From an uncultured Porphyromonadaceae bacterium (GTDB lineage: Bacteria > Bacteroidota > Bacteroidia > Bacteroidales > Muribaculaceae): DNA of 23,417 bases. Shown piece by piece: positions 5,387 through 13,855 of the stretch. The stretch's first letter is position 1; every line of letters starts with the position of its first letter. The translations under genes were made by a program, and so were the position numbers. Location: positions 1 through 23,417 of the forward strand of contig CAMWQF010000011.1 in the NCBI GenBank assembly GCA_947176285.1. Reading direction: 5' to 3'. Under the pieces are notes generated by a model, which made no database searches, was not told the DNA's origin, and saw nothing but the letters and a program-made list of their open reading frames with translations.

Positions 5387-6682
5387 TTATATAATGAATT
5401 CTAATTTGAAGCAGAGGGGGGCGTTTTCGGGAATGAGGTCATGTCGACTTCGTTTCAGCCCTGTTACCCAGATGATTTCTCCATCTTTTTCCCTTACCAA
5501 TACCCGAACTCCGGCTTTTGCTTTATTGCTGAGTTTGGCATCGCTTATTATGTCGCTGACAAGACGCTTCCCTTTCATTCCTAAAGGTGATATCTTGTCT
5601 CCGGTCTTGGGATGCCTGATTATGTATTCGTCGTTATCATGGGGAAGATAGACTATGTTGTGATTCCGGTTGCTCTTGATCTCCGCCATCATTTCCGGTG
5701 TCATCCCTATTTCACTCCATAAGAATTCTGGCTCAGTTTCTTCCTTGTCCATGTCAGTGATTATCAGTATGTCACGCTCCAAAACAGCATAATATCTTTC
5801 TGATAGTTTCCAGATTCTTTCTTTGAATTCCTTATCACGCGCTTCGAATATCTCTTTCGCTATCTCAGAATTTCCTCCATACTTTTCTATAAACCTCACG
5901 ATTGTTCCTAATGTGACCCCTTCGGCATATACTAGCATAGTATTGGCATCCGGACATAGGCACTCAAGTTGCTTCCGATAATGAGTCTCAATTATTTCAT
6001 TTTCCTCTTTCATTATCGCAACAGTCTTTGACAGCGATTTGCGTGCGCCGTGCCAACGGCTCTCTAACAACGGAAGCACTTCGCGGCGGATGAAATTACG
6101 GCGGTAGTCGCTTGATAGGTTGCTTGAGTCGGTTATGAAGTCCTGATCTATGACTGATAGATATGACTCGATCTCTGTTCTTGTAATGCCTAAGAGTGGG
6201 CGTATCACTTTCCCATTGTCAAGGTCCATGCCGCGTAGTCCACGAGCACCGCTTCCCCTGAGCATATTCAAGATCATGGTCTCTATGTCATCATCGGCGT
6301 TGTGAGCTACTGCAATTCTCTCAATATTTTCTTCCATGATAATGCGGAAGAAATCGGCATAACGAAGTTCCCGGCATGCCATCTCGGTGCTAGACCCCGG
6401 ATGTGCTTTAAGATATGACTCTACGTTATAGTCAATTGCATGAAGCCTGACGTTGAGGGCATTGCAAAGACGGGCAGTAAACTCCGAATCCCTGTCGCTC
6501 TCCTTGCCCCGCAGATGGAAGTTGCAGTTGACAGCCTCGACTCTGAGCCCGAGCCTTGGAGCGATTCTCACACAGCCACAAAGTAATGCCACGCTGTCAG
6601 CACCACCGCTGATGGCAACTAATAGACTTTTTACGTTAGATTGTCTAAGGATGTTGAGAAGTGAGTTTTCGAGTTTATGCAT
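5387..6682 (-). CDS. tilS: tRNA(Ile)-lysidine synthase
   Basis: TilS adds lysine to C34 of tRNA-Ile2 (CAU) with ATP, so the tRNA reads AUA instead of AUG. The N-terminal PP-loop ATPase motif SGGADS is at 25-30, and HNADDDIETMI with the following LRGSGARGL (127-149) is the conserved tRNA/ATP region. The C-terminal TilS_C domain ends the protein (GDKISPLGMKGKRLVSD, then a WV-x-G-x-x-x-S/D-x-R-like strand). I chose the ATG at 6682 (431 aa). An in-frame ATG at 6736 would add 18 residues, but these are translated from an AT-rich spacer and the rpmE2 terminator and do not look like TilS. The gene is essential in most bacteria. A hairpin repeat lies just downstream. Confidence 0.93.
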   Translation of the reverse strand: MHKLENSLLNILRQSNVKSLLVAISGGADSVALLCGCVRIAPRLGLRVEAVNCNFHLRGKESDRDSEFTARLCNALNVRLHAIDYNVESYLKAHPGSSTEMACRELRYADFFRIIMEENIERIAVAHNADDDIETMILNMLRGSGARGLRGMDLDNGKVIRPLLGITRTEIESYLSVIDQDFITDSSNLSSDYRRNFIRREVLPLLESRWHGARKSLSKTVAIMKEENEIIETHYRKQLECLCPDANTMLVYAEGVTLGTIVRFIEKYGGNSEIAKEIFEARDKEFKERIWKLSERYYAVLERDILIITDMDKEETEPEFLWSEIGMTPEMMAEIKSNRNHNIVYLPHDNDEYIIRHPKTGDKISPLGMKGKRLVSDIISDAKLSNKAKAGVRVLVREKDGEIIWVTGLKRSRHDLIPENAPLCFKLEFII

Positions 6683-6717
6683 TGAGCATTGTGAATTATG
6701 AATTATAAAATTATAAC

Positions 6718-6747
6718 AAAGCCACACCATCGTCATGGTGCGGCTTT
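6718..6747 (-). terminator. Hairpin terminator of rpmE2
   Basis: Arms AAAGCCACACCAT (6718-6730) and ATGGTGCGGCTTT (6735-6747) pair over 13 bp with one mismatch around the loop CGTC. It lies 30 nt after the rpmE2 stop, and a TTTGTTATAATTTT-type tract follows in the minus direction. Confidence 0.7.
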
Positions 6748-6777
6748 GACTTGAATACTGTTGATTCCTTCCGCTTA

Positions 6778-7032
6778 TTACTTCTTGCTGCGGTTGCCAT
6801 AACGGCTGCGGAATTTGTCGACACGACCAGCGGTGTCAACGAGTTTCTGCTTGCCGGTGAAGAATGGGTGAGAGCTGCTGGTGATTTCAAGCTTTACGAG
6901 GGGATACTCTTTGCCATCAATCTCGATAGTCTCACGTGAAGCGACAGTAGAACGAGTGATGAATACCTCGTCGTTTGACATATCTTTGAATGCCACTTCG
7001 CGGTAGTTGGAAGGATGAATGTCTTTTTTCAT
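6778..7032 (-). CDS. rpmE2: 50S ribosomal protein L31 type B (zinc-independent form)
   Basis: A protein of 84 residues starts MKKDIHPSNYREVAFKD and contains HPFFTGKQKLVDTAGRVDKF, the hallmark of L31. It lacks the CxxC zinc ligands of type A L31 and has the longer, lysine-rich type B form. It is a component of the large ribosomal subunit near the central protuberance. In other bacteria type B L31 replaces the zinc form when zinc is scarce; in Bacteroidales type B is commonly the standard form, so no zinc control should be assumed. It forms a single-gene unit with its own promoter (7102-7133), a leader of about 60 nt and its own terminator. Confidence 0.95.
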   Translation of the reverse strand: MKKDIHPSNYREVAFKDMSNDEVFITRSTVASRETIEIDGKEYPLVKLEITSSSHPFFTGKQKLVDTAGRVDKFRSRYGNRSKK

Positions 7033-7101
7033 TTTAATTTTCTGCAGTTAATTATTTGTTCTTTTTTCTCGACAGGTCGCGATCCCATCGAATTGGCGGT
7101 G

Positions 7102-7133
7102 CAAAATTACAAAAAAATCTTGACTTGACCAAA
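7102..7133 (-). promoter_or_regulatory. Bacteroidota-type promoter of rpmE2
   Basis: On the minus strand TTTG (7130-7133) and TAATTTTG (7102-7109) are 20 bp apart, a full match to the Bacteroides consensus. It implies a leader of about 60 nt before the rpmE2 start at 7032. Confidence 0.75.
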
Positions 7134-7144
7134 TTTTTTTTGTT

Positions 7145-8839
7145 TTAGGAGGCGAGGAAGAGGATAAGGAGCTGTGCTACTATTACTCGCATGAACATAG
7201 TGAGCGGATATACTGTAGAGTATGCTACAGCGGGAGCATCATTGTTGGCTACCTTATTTGCATACGCAAGGGCAGGGGGATCTGTGTAGTTACCGCTTAG
7301 CATACCAATGATTGCCAGATAGTTCATCTTATATTTCCATCTTGCAATTATGCCGACCACAAGGAGAGGTATGAGTGTGATGATCAGTCCATAGCCAACC
7401 CACATTGCGCCTCTGACATTGAATACCGTAGCCGCAAAATCCTTTCCAGCGGCAATTCCTACTGACGCAAGGAAGAGGCAGATGCCTATCTCGCGAAGCA
7501 GCAGGTTGGCAGAGGAGTTGGTGTAAGTCACAAGGTGGAATTTTGTTCCGTAAGCACTGATAATGATAGCCACTACCAGAGGTCCTCCGGCAAGACCAAG
7601 TTTCATCGGCACTGACATGCCCGGAAGGAAGAAAGGTATGCTTCCGACGATGATTCCAAGGAATATTCCTAAAAACATCGTAAACAAATTTGGCTCATTG
7701 AGACGCTTCATTGAGTTGCCGAGGCGGTCGCCAAGGCGCTCGATATCTGCCGGCTTGCCCACCACTGTCAGTCGGTCGCCGATCTGAAGGCGCAGGTTTG
7801 CTGTTGCAAGCAAGTCGACACCGGCACGAGTAACACGTGTTACATTGAGCTTATAGCCCATGCGGAGACGCAAGCTTCCAAGTTTTACACCATTATATTC
7901 AGTCTTGGTGACAAGAATTTTTCTTGATACCACAGGACCTTGCACCATTTCCCATTTTTTCTCAACTTTAGGACCGATAAACCTGTTGAAAGTCTCTTCA
8001 TCTTGTATGGAGCATACAAGAAGCACAAGATCGCCTAATTCAAGGGTGTCGTCGGATGTGGGAATCATCACAGTGCCGTCGGGCTTCTCTATTCGGGAAA
8101 TAACAAAGTTAGCATTGATGATGGTGTGAATCTTCCGAATATCAAGACCTGCCATCAACTCGTTTGTAACCTTATAAGTGACGACATGAGGGGCAAGTTG
8201 CGAATCCTTGGTGTCATTCTCCACCTCCTCAATCTCGTTCTTAAGATCAATCTTGAATATCACCTTAATGAGGATCAGGGAAACTATGATTCCCACTACA
8301 CCGAGCGGATATGCCGCTGCGTATCCCATCGCCATATCTTGCGATACTGTACTTGCATTCTCATTTATCTGGAGCACTGTCTGCTGGGCTGCACCAAGAC
8401 CGGGGGTGTTGGTGACTGCTCCACTCATAATGCCCACCATCTCGGGCAGAGATGTATTTCCTGATGCTCCTCCTTGAATGTAGTAGATAGCCACTGCTAT
8501 CACAGCATTCAAAAGGACTCCGGTCACAGCAAGCATATTCATTCTCACGCCTCCTTCCTTAAACGAAGAGAAGAAGCCGGGACCTACCTGCATACCTATG
8601 GAGAAAATGAAAAGTATCAAGCCGAAGTCGCGCAGAAAGTGGAGAATATCGTGATGGACCATATATCCGAAATGTCCGAGCAATATTCCCACAAAAAGCA
8701 CGAATGTCACGCCAAGAGAAACTCCACATATCTTGATTTTACCAAGATATATACCTGCAAAAATAACGAAACTATAAAGCATTACCGCCGAGGCGAGTGA
8801 ATCGTTTCCCGGCGATAAAAGTTCTATCAACCATTCCAT
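7145..8839 (-). CDS. AspT/YidE/YbjL-family membrane antiporter with two RCK_C domains
   Basis: A protein of 564 residues with the duplicated AspT-YidE-YbjL layout. N-terminal membrane segments (about 18-195) contain SGAVTNTPGLGAA at 139-151. Two cytoplasmic RCK_C (TrkA-C) regulatory domains follow at about 215-285 and 300-375. C-terminal membrane segments (about 385-563) contain the matching motif SGNYTDPPALAYA at 515-527. Known members exchange aspartate for alanine (AspT) or export succinate (SucE of Corynebacterium). The gene starts 17 nt after the stop of the biotin-dependent decarboxylase subunit and is probably in one operon with it. A C4-dicarboxylate substrate is therefore attractive but inferred. 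No terminator is obvious downstream. Confidence 0.88.
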   Translation of the reverse strand: MEWLIELLSPGNDSLASAVMLYSFVIFAGIYLGKIKICGVSLGVTFVLFVGILLGHFGYMVHHDILHFLRDFGLILFIFSIGMQVGPGFFSSFKEGGVRMNMLAVTGVLLNAVIAVAIYYIQGGASGNTSLPEMVGIMSGAVTNTPGLGAAQQTVLQINENASTVSQDMAMGYAAAYPLGVVGIIVSLILIKVIFKIDLKNEIEEVENDTKDSQLAPHVVTYKVTNELMAGLDIRKIHTIINANFVISRIEKPDGTVMIPTSDDTLELGDLVLLVCSIQDEETFNRFIGPKVEKKWEMVQGPVVSRKILVTKTEYNGVKLGSLRLRMGYKLNVTRVTRAGVDLLATANLRLQIGDRLTVVGKPADIERLGDRLGNSMKRLNEPNLFTMFLGIFLGIIVGSIPFFLPGMSVPMKLGLAGGPLVVAIIISAYGTKFHLVTYTNSSANLLLREIGICLFLASVGIAAGKDFAATVFNVRGAMWVGYGLIITLIPLLVVGIIARWKYKMNYLAIIGMLSGNYTDPPALAYANKVANNDAPAVAYSTVYPLTMFMRVIVAQLLILFLAS

Positions 8840-8856
8840 GTATGGTTATTTTTTTA

Positions 8857-10737
8857 TTATTCGTATTCGATGAGATCTTGATTAGTAGCAATTACTTCTC
8901 CAACCTGAACGAGAACTTGCTTTACAACACCTTCAATTTCAGATTCGAGGTCGTTTTCCATCTTCATTGCTTCATAGACAAGCACTTTCTGATGAAGTTT
9001 TACCTTATCACCAGGCTTTACATCGATTTCAATGACAGTGCCACCCATAGGGGCTTTGAGCGTAGGGCCGGTCACAGGGTCATAAGGACAGTTAGCCTGA
9101 GCCTCAGCTTCAGCGAGCGCAGCCGCTGCTGCCGTAGCAGCTTCAAACTCTTCCTTGCGCTTGTTTTTGAGGAAACCTGTGGCAACAGCCGGAAGGAGTT
9201 CGAGAAGAAGATATTCCTCATCATTCTGTGCAAGTTTTACGCCACCATATTCTTCAAGAACAGGATTCTCAGGCTGACGGAACTGGCTTACATCATACGG
9301 TTTCTCTTCCGGGCTGCCGGTGATTTGCTCACGGAATGCAGGGTCAATTTCTACAGGGGTCTTACCGTATTCACCCTTCACAAGACCTACGAACTGATTG
9401 TTTTTGTTAGTGTAGTCAGGAGCACCTTTGCGACGGTCGAGAGCAAGAGCAACTGCCTGGGAACCAACAATCTGGCTAGTGGGAGTCACGAGAGGAACAA
9501 GTCCGGCGTCGCGTCTAACCTTCGGGATAAGAGCCATGGCTTCGTCGAGCACATCTTCTGCATGAAGAGCGCGAAGATTTGCCACCATATTAGAATACAT
9601 GCCACCCGGCACCTCGGCATTCTTTACGAGTTCGTTGGGTTTCGGGAATCCGAAATATGCCTCAATCTTATGGCAAGCATCGAGGAGTTCTTCCTCTCTG
9701 TTGTTGGTAGCAGCATCAATTGCCCTGTCAAATTCTGCATTGATTTCAGCAGGCATAGCAGCATAGGCTTCGTCGAAATCTTTCGGCCATTTGTCTTTGT
9801 TAAGATCGAATGCTGAAAGGCTTTGGCGGGCTTCTACAAGACCTTTGCGGATCTTGGCAACTGCATCCATGTTGACTTCAAGTTCGATTCCGAGTTTCTG
9901 GCAGAAAATCCAGACGAGTTCGATGGCAGGGGCTGCCGAACCGCCGCCAAACCACCATATATTGGTGTCGATAACGTCGACGCCTTTGATTATTGCAGTC
10001 AGTACGGAAGCAAGACCATAACCGGGAGTGCAGTGAGTATGGAAATCAACCGGTACTGTCAGAGCCTGTTTCAATTTCGGCATAAGGCTGAATATGCGGC
10101 TTGGATTCACAAGGCCTGCCATATCCTTAAGAGTAATCATCTTAGCGCCAATGCTCTCCATTTCCTTGGCTTTCTGCACGAAATAATCATCCGTAAAGAT
10201 AAGTTCAGGAGTTTCCGGCTCATCATTGCCACCAAAAAGGCGAGCGAAGAAACCTTTCTTTACCGGCTCTTTCGGCTCTTCCTTCGGGTCAACAGTATAG
10301 CAGACGGCTGCATCGGCAATGCCTCCGAGGTCGTTGATCATCTTGATGGAGTCTTTGATATTGTTGATATCATTAAGAGCATCAAAGATGCGCATCACAT
10401 TTAGTCCGTTTTTGATAGCCTCTTTGTAGAAGCCTTCAAGCACGCTGTTGGGATAGGGCACATAGCCGAAAAGATTTCTACCACGAGAAAGTGCACTAAG
10501 AAGAGAAATTCCCTTCATGTATTCTGAGCATGTGCGCAGGCGGTCCCAAGGACTTTCACCGAGATAGCGCATCACAGAGTCGGGAACAGCACCTCCCCAA
10601 ACTTCCATAATATAGAACTTTGCATCCTGATAGAGGGGGAGGAGTTTGTCGATGTTTTCCTGCTTTAGGCGAGTAGCAAACAGAGATTGCTGTCCATCGC
10701 GAAGAGTCAGGTCTCTTACCTTAAGTGTTTTTGCCAT
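8857..10737 (-). CDS. oadA: Oxaloacetate decarboxylase alpha / pyruvate carboxylase B-type subunit, biotin-dependent
   Basis: A protein of 626 residues with a carboxyltransferase barrel, a PYC/OADA conserved domain and a C-terminal biotinyl domain. TLRDGQQS (11-18), the LKDMAGL region with the carbamylated Lys at 204, and the metal-binding FHTHCTPG (H233, H235) form the active site. The biotin attachment motif is EAMKMEN with Lys592. It transfers CO2 between biotin and pyruvate/oxaloacetate, either as a Na+-pumping decarboxylase with membrane beta/gamma subunits or with a separate biotin carboxylase; neither partner is in this window. A charged insertion at about 151-178, containing KKGFFARLFGG, breaks the barrel. 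An Ala/Glu-rich linker (about 535-555) precedes the biotinyl domain. The gene starts 39 nt after the PBP gene stop and is followed by the AspT-like transporter. Confidence 0.9.
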   Translation of the reverse strand: MAKTLKVRDLTLRDGQQSLFATRLKQENIDKLLPLYQDAKFYIMEVWGGAVPDSVMRYLGESPWDRLRTCSEYMKGISLLSALSRGRNLFGYVPYPNSVLEGFYKEAIKNGLNVMRIFDALNDINNIKDSIKMINDLGGIADAAVCYTVDPKEEPKEPVKKGFFARLFGGNDEPETPELIFTDDYFVQKAKEMESIGAKMITLKDMAGLVNPSRIFSLMPKLKQALTVPVDFHTHCTPGYGLASVLTAIIKGVDVIDTNIWWFGGGSAAPAIELVWIFCQKLGIELEVNMDAVAKIRKGLVEARQSLSAFDLNKDKWPKDFDEAYAAMPAEINAEFDRAIDAATNNREEELLDACHKIEAYFGFPKPNELVKNAEVPGGMYSNMVANLRALHAEDVLDEAMALIPKVRRDAGLVPLVTPTSQIVGSQAVALALDRRKGAPDYTNKNNQFVGLVKGEYGKTPVEIDPAFREQITGSPEEKPYDVSQFRQPENPVLEEYGGVKLAQNDEEYLLLELLPAVATGFLKNKRKEEFEAATAAAAALAEAEAQANCPYDPVTGPTLKAPMGGTVIEIDVKPGDKVKLHQKVLVYEAMKMENDLESEIEGVVKQVLVQVGEVIATNQDLIEYE

Positions 10738-10776
10738 AGATATATTGATTTAGTTTTACCTTTTTTCTTTTTTTGA

Positions 10777-13239
10777 TTAATCGAATATGCCTTCTACAGA
10801 TTCGGTTTGGACTTCAACTTCCCCGTCGTCCCAAATCTCACCATTGCAAGCATCGAAAGATGCTGGGAACTCAAATTTGGAATCTTGACTATATGGAAGG
10901 CTCTTGTCTGCATATACTTTCTGCATGTAGAGGCCATATATAGGAAGCGCAGCCCTGGCACCCTGTCCGAGAGCCATAGTGTTGAAGTGGATATATCGTT
11001 CGTCGCCGCCTACCCATACTCCTGTCACAAGGTCGGGAGTGAATCCCATAAACCAGCTGTCGGAGTTGGAGTTGGTGGTACCGGTCTTGCCTCCCATCTG
11101 AGCAGATATTCCATAACGGCTACGAAGGCTTGCGCCGGTTCCGCTTTCCACCACGCTCATCAGCATCGAAAGGATTTTCCAATATGATTGTTCATTGGTC
11201 ACCTCTGTGCGATGGGGTGTCGCATTATATATAAGGTTGCCCTGATTGTCTTCAATTCTGGTGACGAAAACCGGATCAGTGCGAATTCCTTTGTTGGCGA
11301 AAGTAGTATAGGCTCCCACCATATCGCGAACGGGCACATCGACTGTGCCAAGACACAGAGGCATGTATGCCTCAATATGTCCGGTCAAACCGAATACCCT
11401 CATCTTGTTAGCCAAATTAATAGGTTTCAATTCGTTGACAAGACGAGCGGAAATCCAGTTGTTGGAGTTTGTAAGCGCCCAGTGCAAAGTCACCATTTCT
11501 CCAATATGTCCGCCGCCACTATTTCGGGGGCTCCAACCATTGAATGTAGGCTGAGTGTTGAGGAATCTGGAACAAGGAGTGAAATCCTGTTCCATAGCGA
11601 GAGTGTAAAGGAAAGGCTTGGCAGTAGAACCTATCTGACGTTTGCCTCGGCTCACCATGTCGTATTGGAACCATTGGAAATCAGGACCTCCGACGTACGC
11701 TTTCACGTTGCCTGTATGCGGGTCCATGCTCATGACGCCGGTGCGAAGAATCGACTTCATGTAGAGCAAAGAGTCTCTTGGGGTCATGGTTACCGTCTTA
11801 CTGCCGGGGACAGTCTTGCCATCCTCCTTCACGTAGGCAAACACATCCATTTCCACCGGAGTATTGAAAGCCCTGTCTATTTCATCTTGAGAGCAACCGG
11901 CAAGTTTCATGACGCGGTAGCGTTCAGTCTGTCGGATAGCATTCTTGATGAGTTGCTCAACTCCTTTTGTAGATAGCTCTGCTTGATTGGTGGTGTAGGG
12001 ACCATTTCTCTGTCCTTTTTTCTCTTGGAAGAAAGCCGGCTGAAGGGTTTCTCCAAGATGTTTCCTGACAGCCTCTTCTGCATATTCCTGCATACGGAGA
12101 TCGATTGTGGAATATATTTTCAGGCCATCTGTGTAGAGATTATAATAAGAGCCGTCAGGCTTAGGATTCTTTTCAATCCAACCGTATAGGGGATTTTCTT
12201 CCCATTGCGTAGAGTCAGTGTTGTAGTTGCCCATTGCAATGTCATAAGCCATGCGGTTGTCGTATTTCGATCGTTCGGGGCGCACAGGCTTCTTGGCTGT
12301 CATAAGCCGTCGTATTTCTTCTCGTAGATAAGGGGCGGTGCCAACCTTATGGTCAACCTTATGATAGTCAAGACCAAGAGGGAGTTTCTTCAAGGAATCG
12401 CATTCCTCTTTGGTGATTTTTCCATCTTTTTGCATCTGATCGAGCACCACATTTCGGCGATTGAGAGTTCTCTCTTCATGCCGCAGAGGATTGAAATAAC
12501 TTGGATTTTTCAACATGCCTACCAGCATCGCAGCCTCCTCACATTTAAGATCTCCCGGTTCTTTCCCAAAATAAACATTTGCGGCAGTCTTGATTCCAAC
12601 CGCATTGTTTAGGAAATCGAAACGGTTGAGATACATGTTTAGAATCTCATCTTTTGTGTAGAATCGTTCCAATTTCAGGGCAATCATCCATTCGATGGGC
12701 TTTTGCATAGCACGCTTAAGCATATTGCTGCTTGGCTGGGAGTAAAGTTGCTTAGCAAGTTGCTGGGTTATGGTTGACGCGCCACCGCTTGACTTGTCGC
12801 CCATCATGATGGTCTTTACCATAGTCCTGCCGAGTGCCATGAAGTCTATGCCTGAGTGGGACTTGAATCTGACGTCTTCAGTAGCAATCAGAGCATCAAT
12901 GACATAAGGAGACAGAGCATCATAATCAGTATAGACGCGATTGCCTGCTCCGGCGAAATATCTGCCAAGTTCTGTAGTGCCGTCTGAAGCGTAGACTACG
13001 CTGGCAAGTTTATCGTGAGGATCCTCAAGTTCCTCAATAGGAGGCATATATCCGATGACACCGTTGTAGACAAGGAGCATGAAAATAGCAATAAATCCGC
13101 AGAGTGCGAGAAATGCTATCCACATGCATTTAATGATGAACCCGGCACGAAGTCGAGATGCGGGTTTGCCCTCGTCTGTCAGCAGGGGTATTTCATCGTT
13201 GTTGGTCTCTTTATATTTTCGTCTTTTGAAGATGTTCAT
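10777..13239 (-). CDS. Class A penicillin-binding protein (glycosyltransferase/transpeptidase), PBP1A type
   Basis: This bifunctional peptidoglycan synthase is anchored in the inner membrane by one segment (about 32-58). The GT51 domain follows with the catalytic EDVRFKSHSGID (Glu121) and GGASTITQQLAKQLY (152-166). The transpeptidase domain has STAK (Ser538), SNN (592-594) and KTGTT (718-722). Numbers are from the ATG at 13239, giving 820 residues. An in-frame ATG at 13266 would add nine residues, but it overlaps the -7 box of a perfect promoter (13264-13295), so 13239 is preferred. The gene is divergent from the Fur-family gene and heads an apparent operon with oadA and the transporter. In Bacteroidales such genes are usually annotated mrcA or pbp1a. 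Confidence 0.93.
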   Translation of the reverse strand: MNIFKRRKYKETNNDEIPLLTDEGKPASRLRAGFIIKCMWIAFLALCGFIAIFMLLVYNGVIGYMPPIEELEDPHDKLASVVYASDGTTELGRYFAGAGNRVYTDYDALSPYVIDALIATEDVRFKSHSGIDFMALGRTMVKTIMMGDKSSGGASTITQQLAKQLYSQPSSNMLKRAMQKPIEWMIALKLERFYTKDEILNMYLNRFDFLNNAVGIKTAANVYFGKEPGDLKCEEAAMLVGMLKNPSYFNPLRHEERTLNRRNVVLDQMQKDGKITKEECDSLKKLPLGLDYHKVDHKVGTAPYLREEIRRLMTAKKPVRPERSKYDNRMAYDIAMGNYNTDSTQWEENPLYGWIEKNPKPDGSYYNLYTDGLKIYSTIDLRMQEYAEEAVRKHLGETLQPAFFQEKKGQRNGPYTTNQAELSTKGVEQLIKNAIRQTERYRVMKLAGCSQDEIDRAFNTPVEMDVFAYVKEDGKTVPGSKTVTMTPRDSLLYMKSILRTGVMSMDPHTGNVKAYVGGPDFQWFQYDMVSRGKRQIGSTAKPFLYTLAMEQDFTPCSRFLNTQPTFNGWSPRNSGGGHIGEMVTLHWALTNSNNWISARLVNELKPINLANKMRVFGLTGHIEAYMPLCLGTVDVPVRDMVGAYTTFANKGIRTDPVFVTRIEDNQGNLIYNATPHRTEVTNEQSYWKILSMLMSVVESGTGASLRSRYGISAQMGGKTGTTNSNSDSWFMGFTPDLVTGVWVGGDERYIHFNTMALGQGARAALPIYGLYMQKVYADKSLPYSQDSKFEFPASFDACNGEIWDDGEVEVQTESVEGIFD

Positions 13240-13263
13240 GTGAGATACACTTGTTTTAATCCG

Positions 13264-13295
13264 CAAAATTAGTAAAATTTTGCTGACAATGCAAA
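13264..13295 (-). promoter_or_regulatory. Bacteroidota-type promoter of the PBP operon
   Basis: On the minus strand TTTG (13292-13295) and TAATTTTG (13264-13271) are 20 bp apart. The expected transcript starts near 13257-13260, which excludes the upstream ATG at 13266 and supports the start at 13239. Confidence 0.75.
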
Positions 13296-13323
13296 AGAAA
13301 ACGCATATTTAACCATTTCATCG

Positions 13324-13343
13324 AATATTAGAGAAAAATATTA
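13324..13343. promoter_or_regulatory. Candidate operator between the divergent promoters
   Basis: AATATTA occurs twice (13324-13330 and 13337-13343) with a 6-bp spacer, each with the palindromic core AATATT. It lies just upstream of the -33 box of the Fur-family gene and could be an autoregulatory site. This rests on position and symmetry only. Confidence 0.3.
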
Positions 13344-13352
13344 GCCGGGTTC

Positions 13353-13383
13353 TTTGATAATTGAGAATGTTTGATTAAATTTG
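13353..13383 (+). promoter_or_regulatory. Bacteroidota-type promoter of the Fur-family gene
   Basis: TTTG (13353-13356) and TAAATTTG (13376-13383) are 19 bp apart. The -7 box ends only 4 nt before the ATG at 13388, so the transcript should start at or next to the start codon. Confidence 0.7.
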
Positions 13384-13387
13384 CAAT

Positions 13388-13831
13388 ATGAGTAATGAAT
13401 ATAATAGCGAGTCGATCGAAGAGGCATTTACGCGATTTTTGAACGAAGGGAAATTTCGTAAGACCCAGGAGCGATATGCAATATTAAGGAAAGCCCTTGA
13501 AATGAACACCCATTTCGAGGTTGATGCATTGCATATAGCCATAGAAAGCGACGGGTATCATGTAAGCCGCGCAACTGTATACAATACTGTTGAGTTGCTT
13601 GAAAAGGCGGGAATCCTGAGGAAGAATGTCTTTGGACAGAATTCGGCTATATATGAGGTGAACCGCAATAATCATATTCATCTTGTATGTAAGCAATGCG
13701 GAAACATCCGAGAAATCGACAATGCTCATATCGCAGCACATGTAATGCAACTTAAAACGGATAATTTTACTCCTGAAAGTTTTGCCATCACTCTCTATGG
13801 AGTATGTGGTGAATGCTCAAATAAAGAATAA
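13388..13831 (+). CDS. Fur-family metalloregulator
   Basis: A protein of 147 residues, the usual Fur length. The winged-helix DNA-binding part (about 20-85) includes the recognition helix segment SRATVYNTVELLEKAGIL (60-77). The dimerisation part has the histidine-rich HIHLVC (96-101), CKQC (Cys101, Cys104) and CGEC (Cys140, Cys143), the structural zinc site. It could sense iron, zinc, peroxide (PerR type) or another metal; the sequence does not settle this. No later Met is usable, so the start at 13388 holds despite the very short leader. The DUF1015 gene follows 24 nt downstream and is probably co-transcribed. Confidence 0.92.
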   Translation: MSNEYNSESIEEAFTRFLNEGKFRKTQERYAILRKALEMNTHFEVDALHIAIESDGYHVSRATVYNTVELLEKAGILRKNVFGQNSAIYEVNRNNHIHLVCKQCGNIREIDNAHIAAHVMQLKTDNFTPESFAITLYGVCGECSNKE

Positions 13832-13855
13832 TTACCAACACCAAATATCTAAATC

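Noticed and set aside
6683..6736. N-terminal extension of tilS from the ATG at 6736
   Set aside because: The extra residues are translated from the rpmE2 terminator and an AT-rich spacer, and the PP-loop domain begins normally after the ATG at 6682.
8797..9816. A 339-codon plus-strand ORF opposite the decarboxylase gene
   Set aside because: It lies antisense to a clearly conserved enzyme and has no recognisable domain. Codon bias of the real gene explains the open frame.
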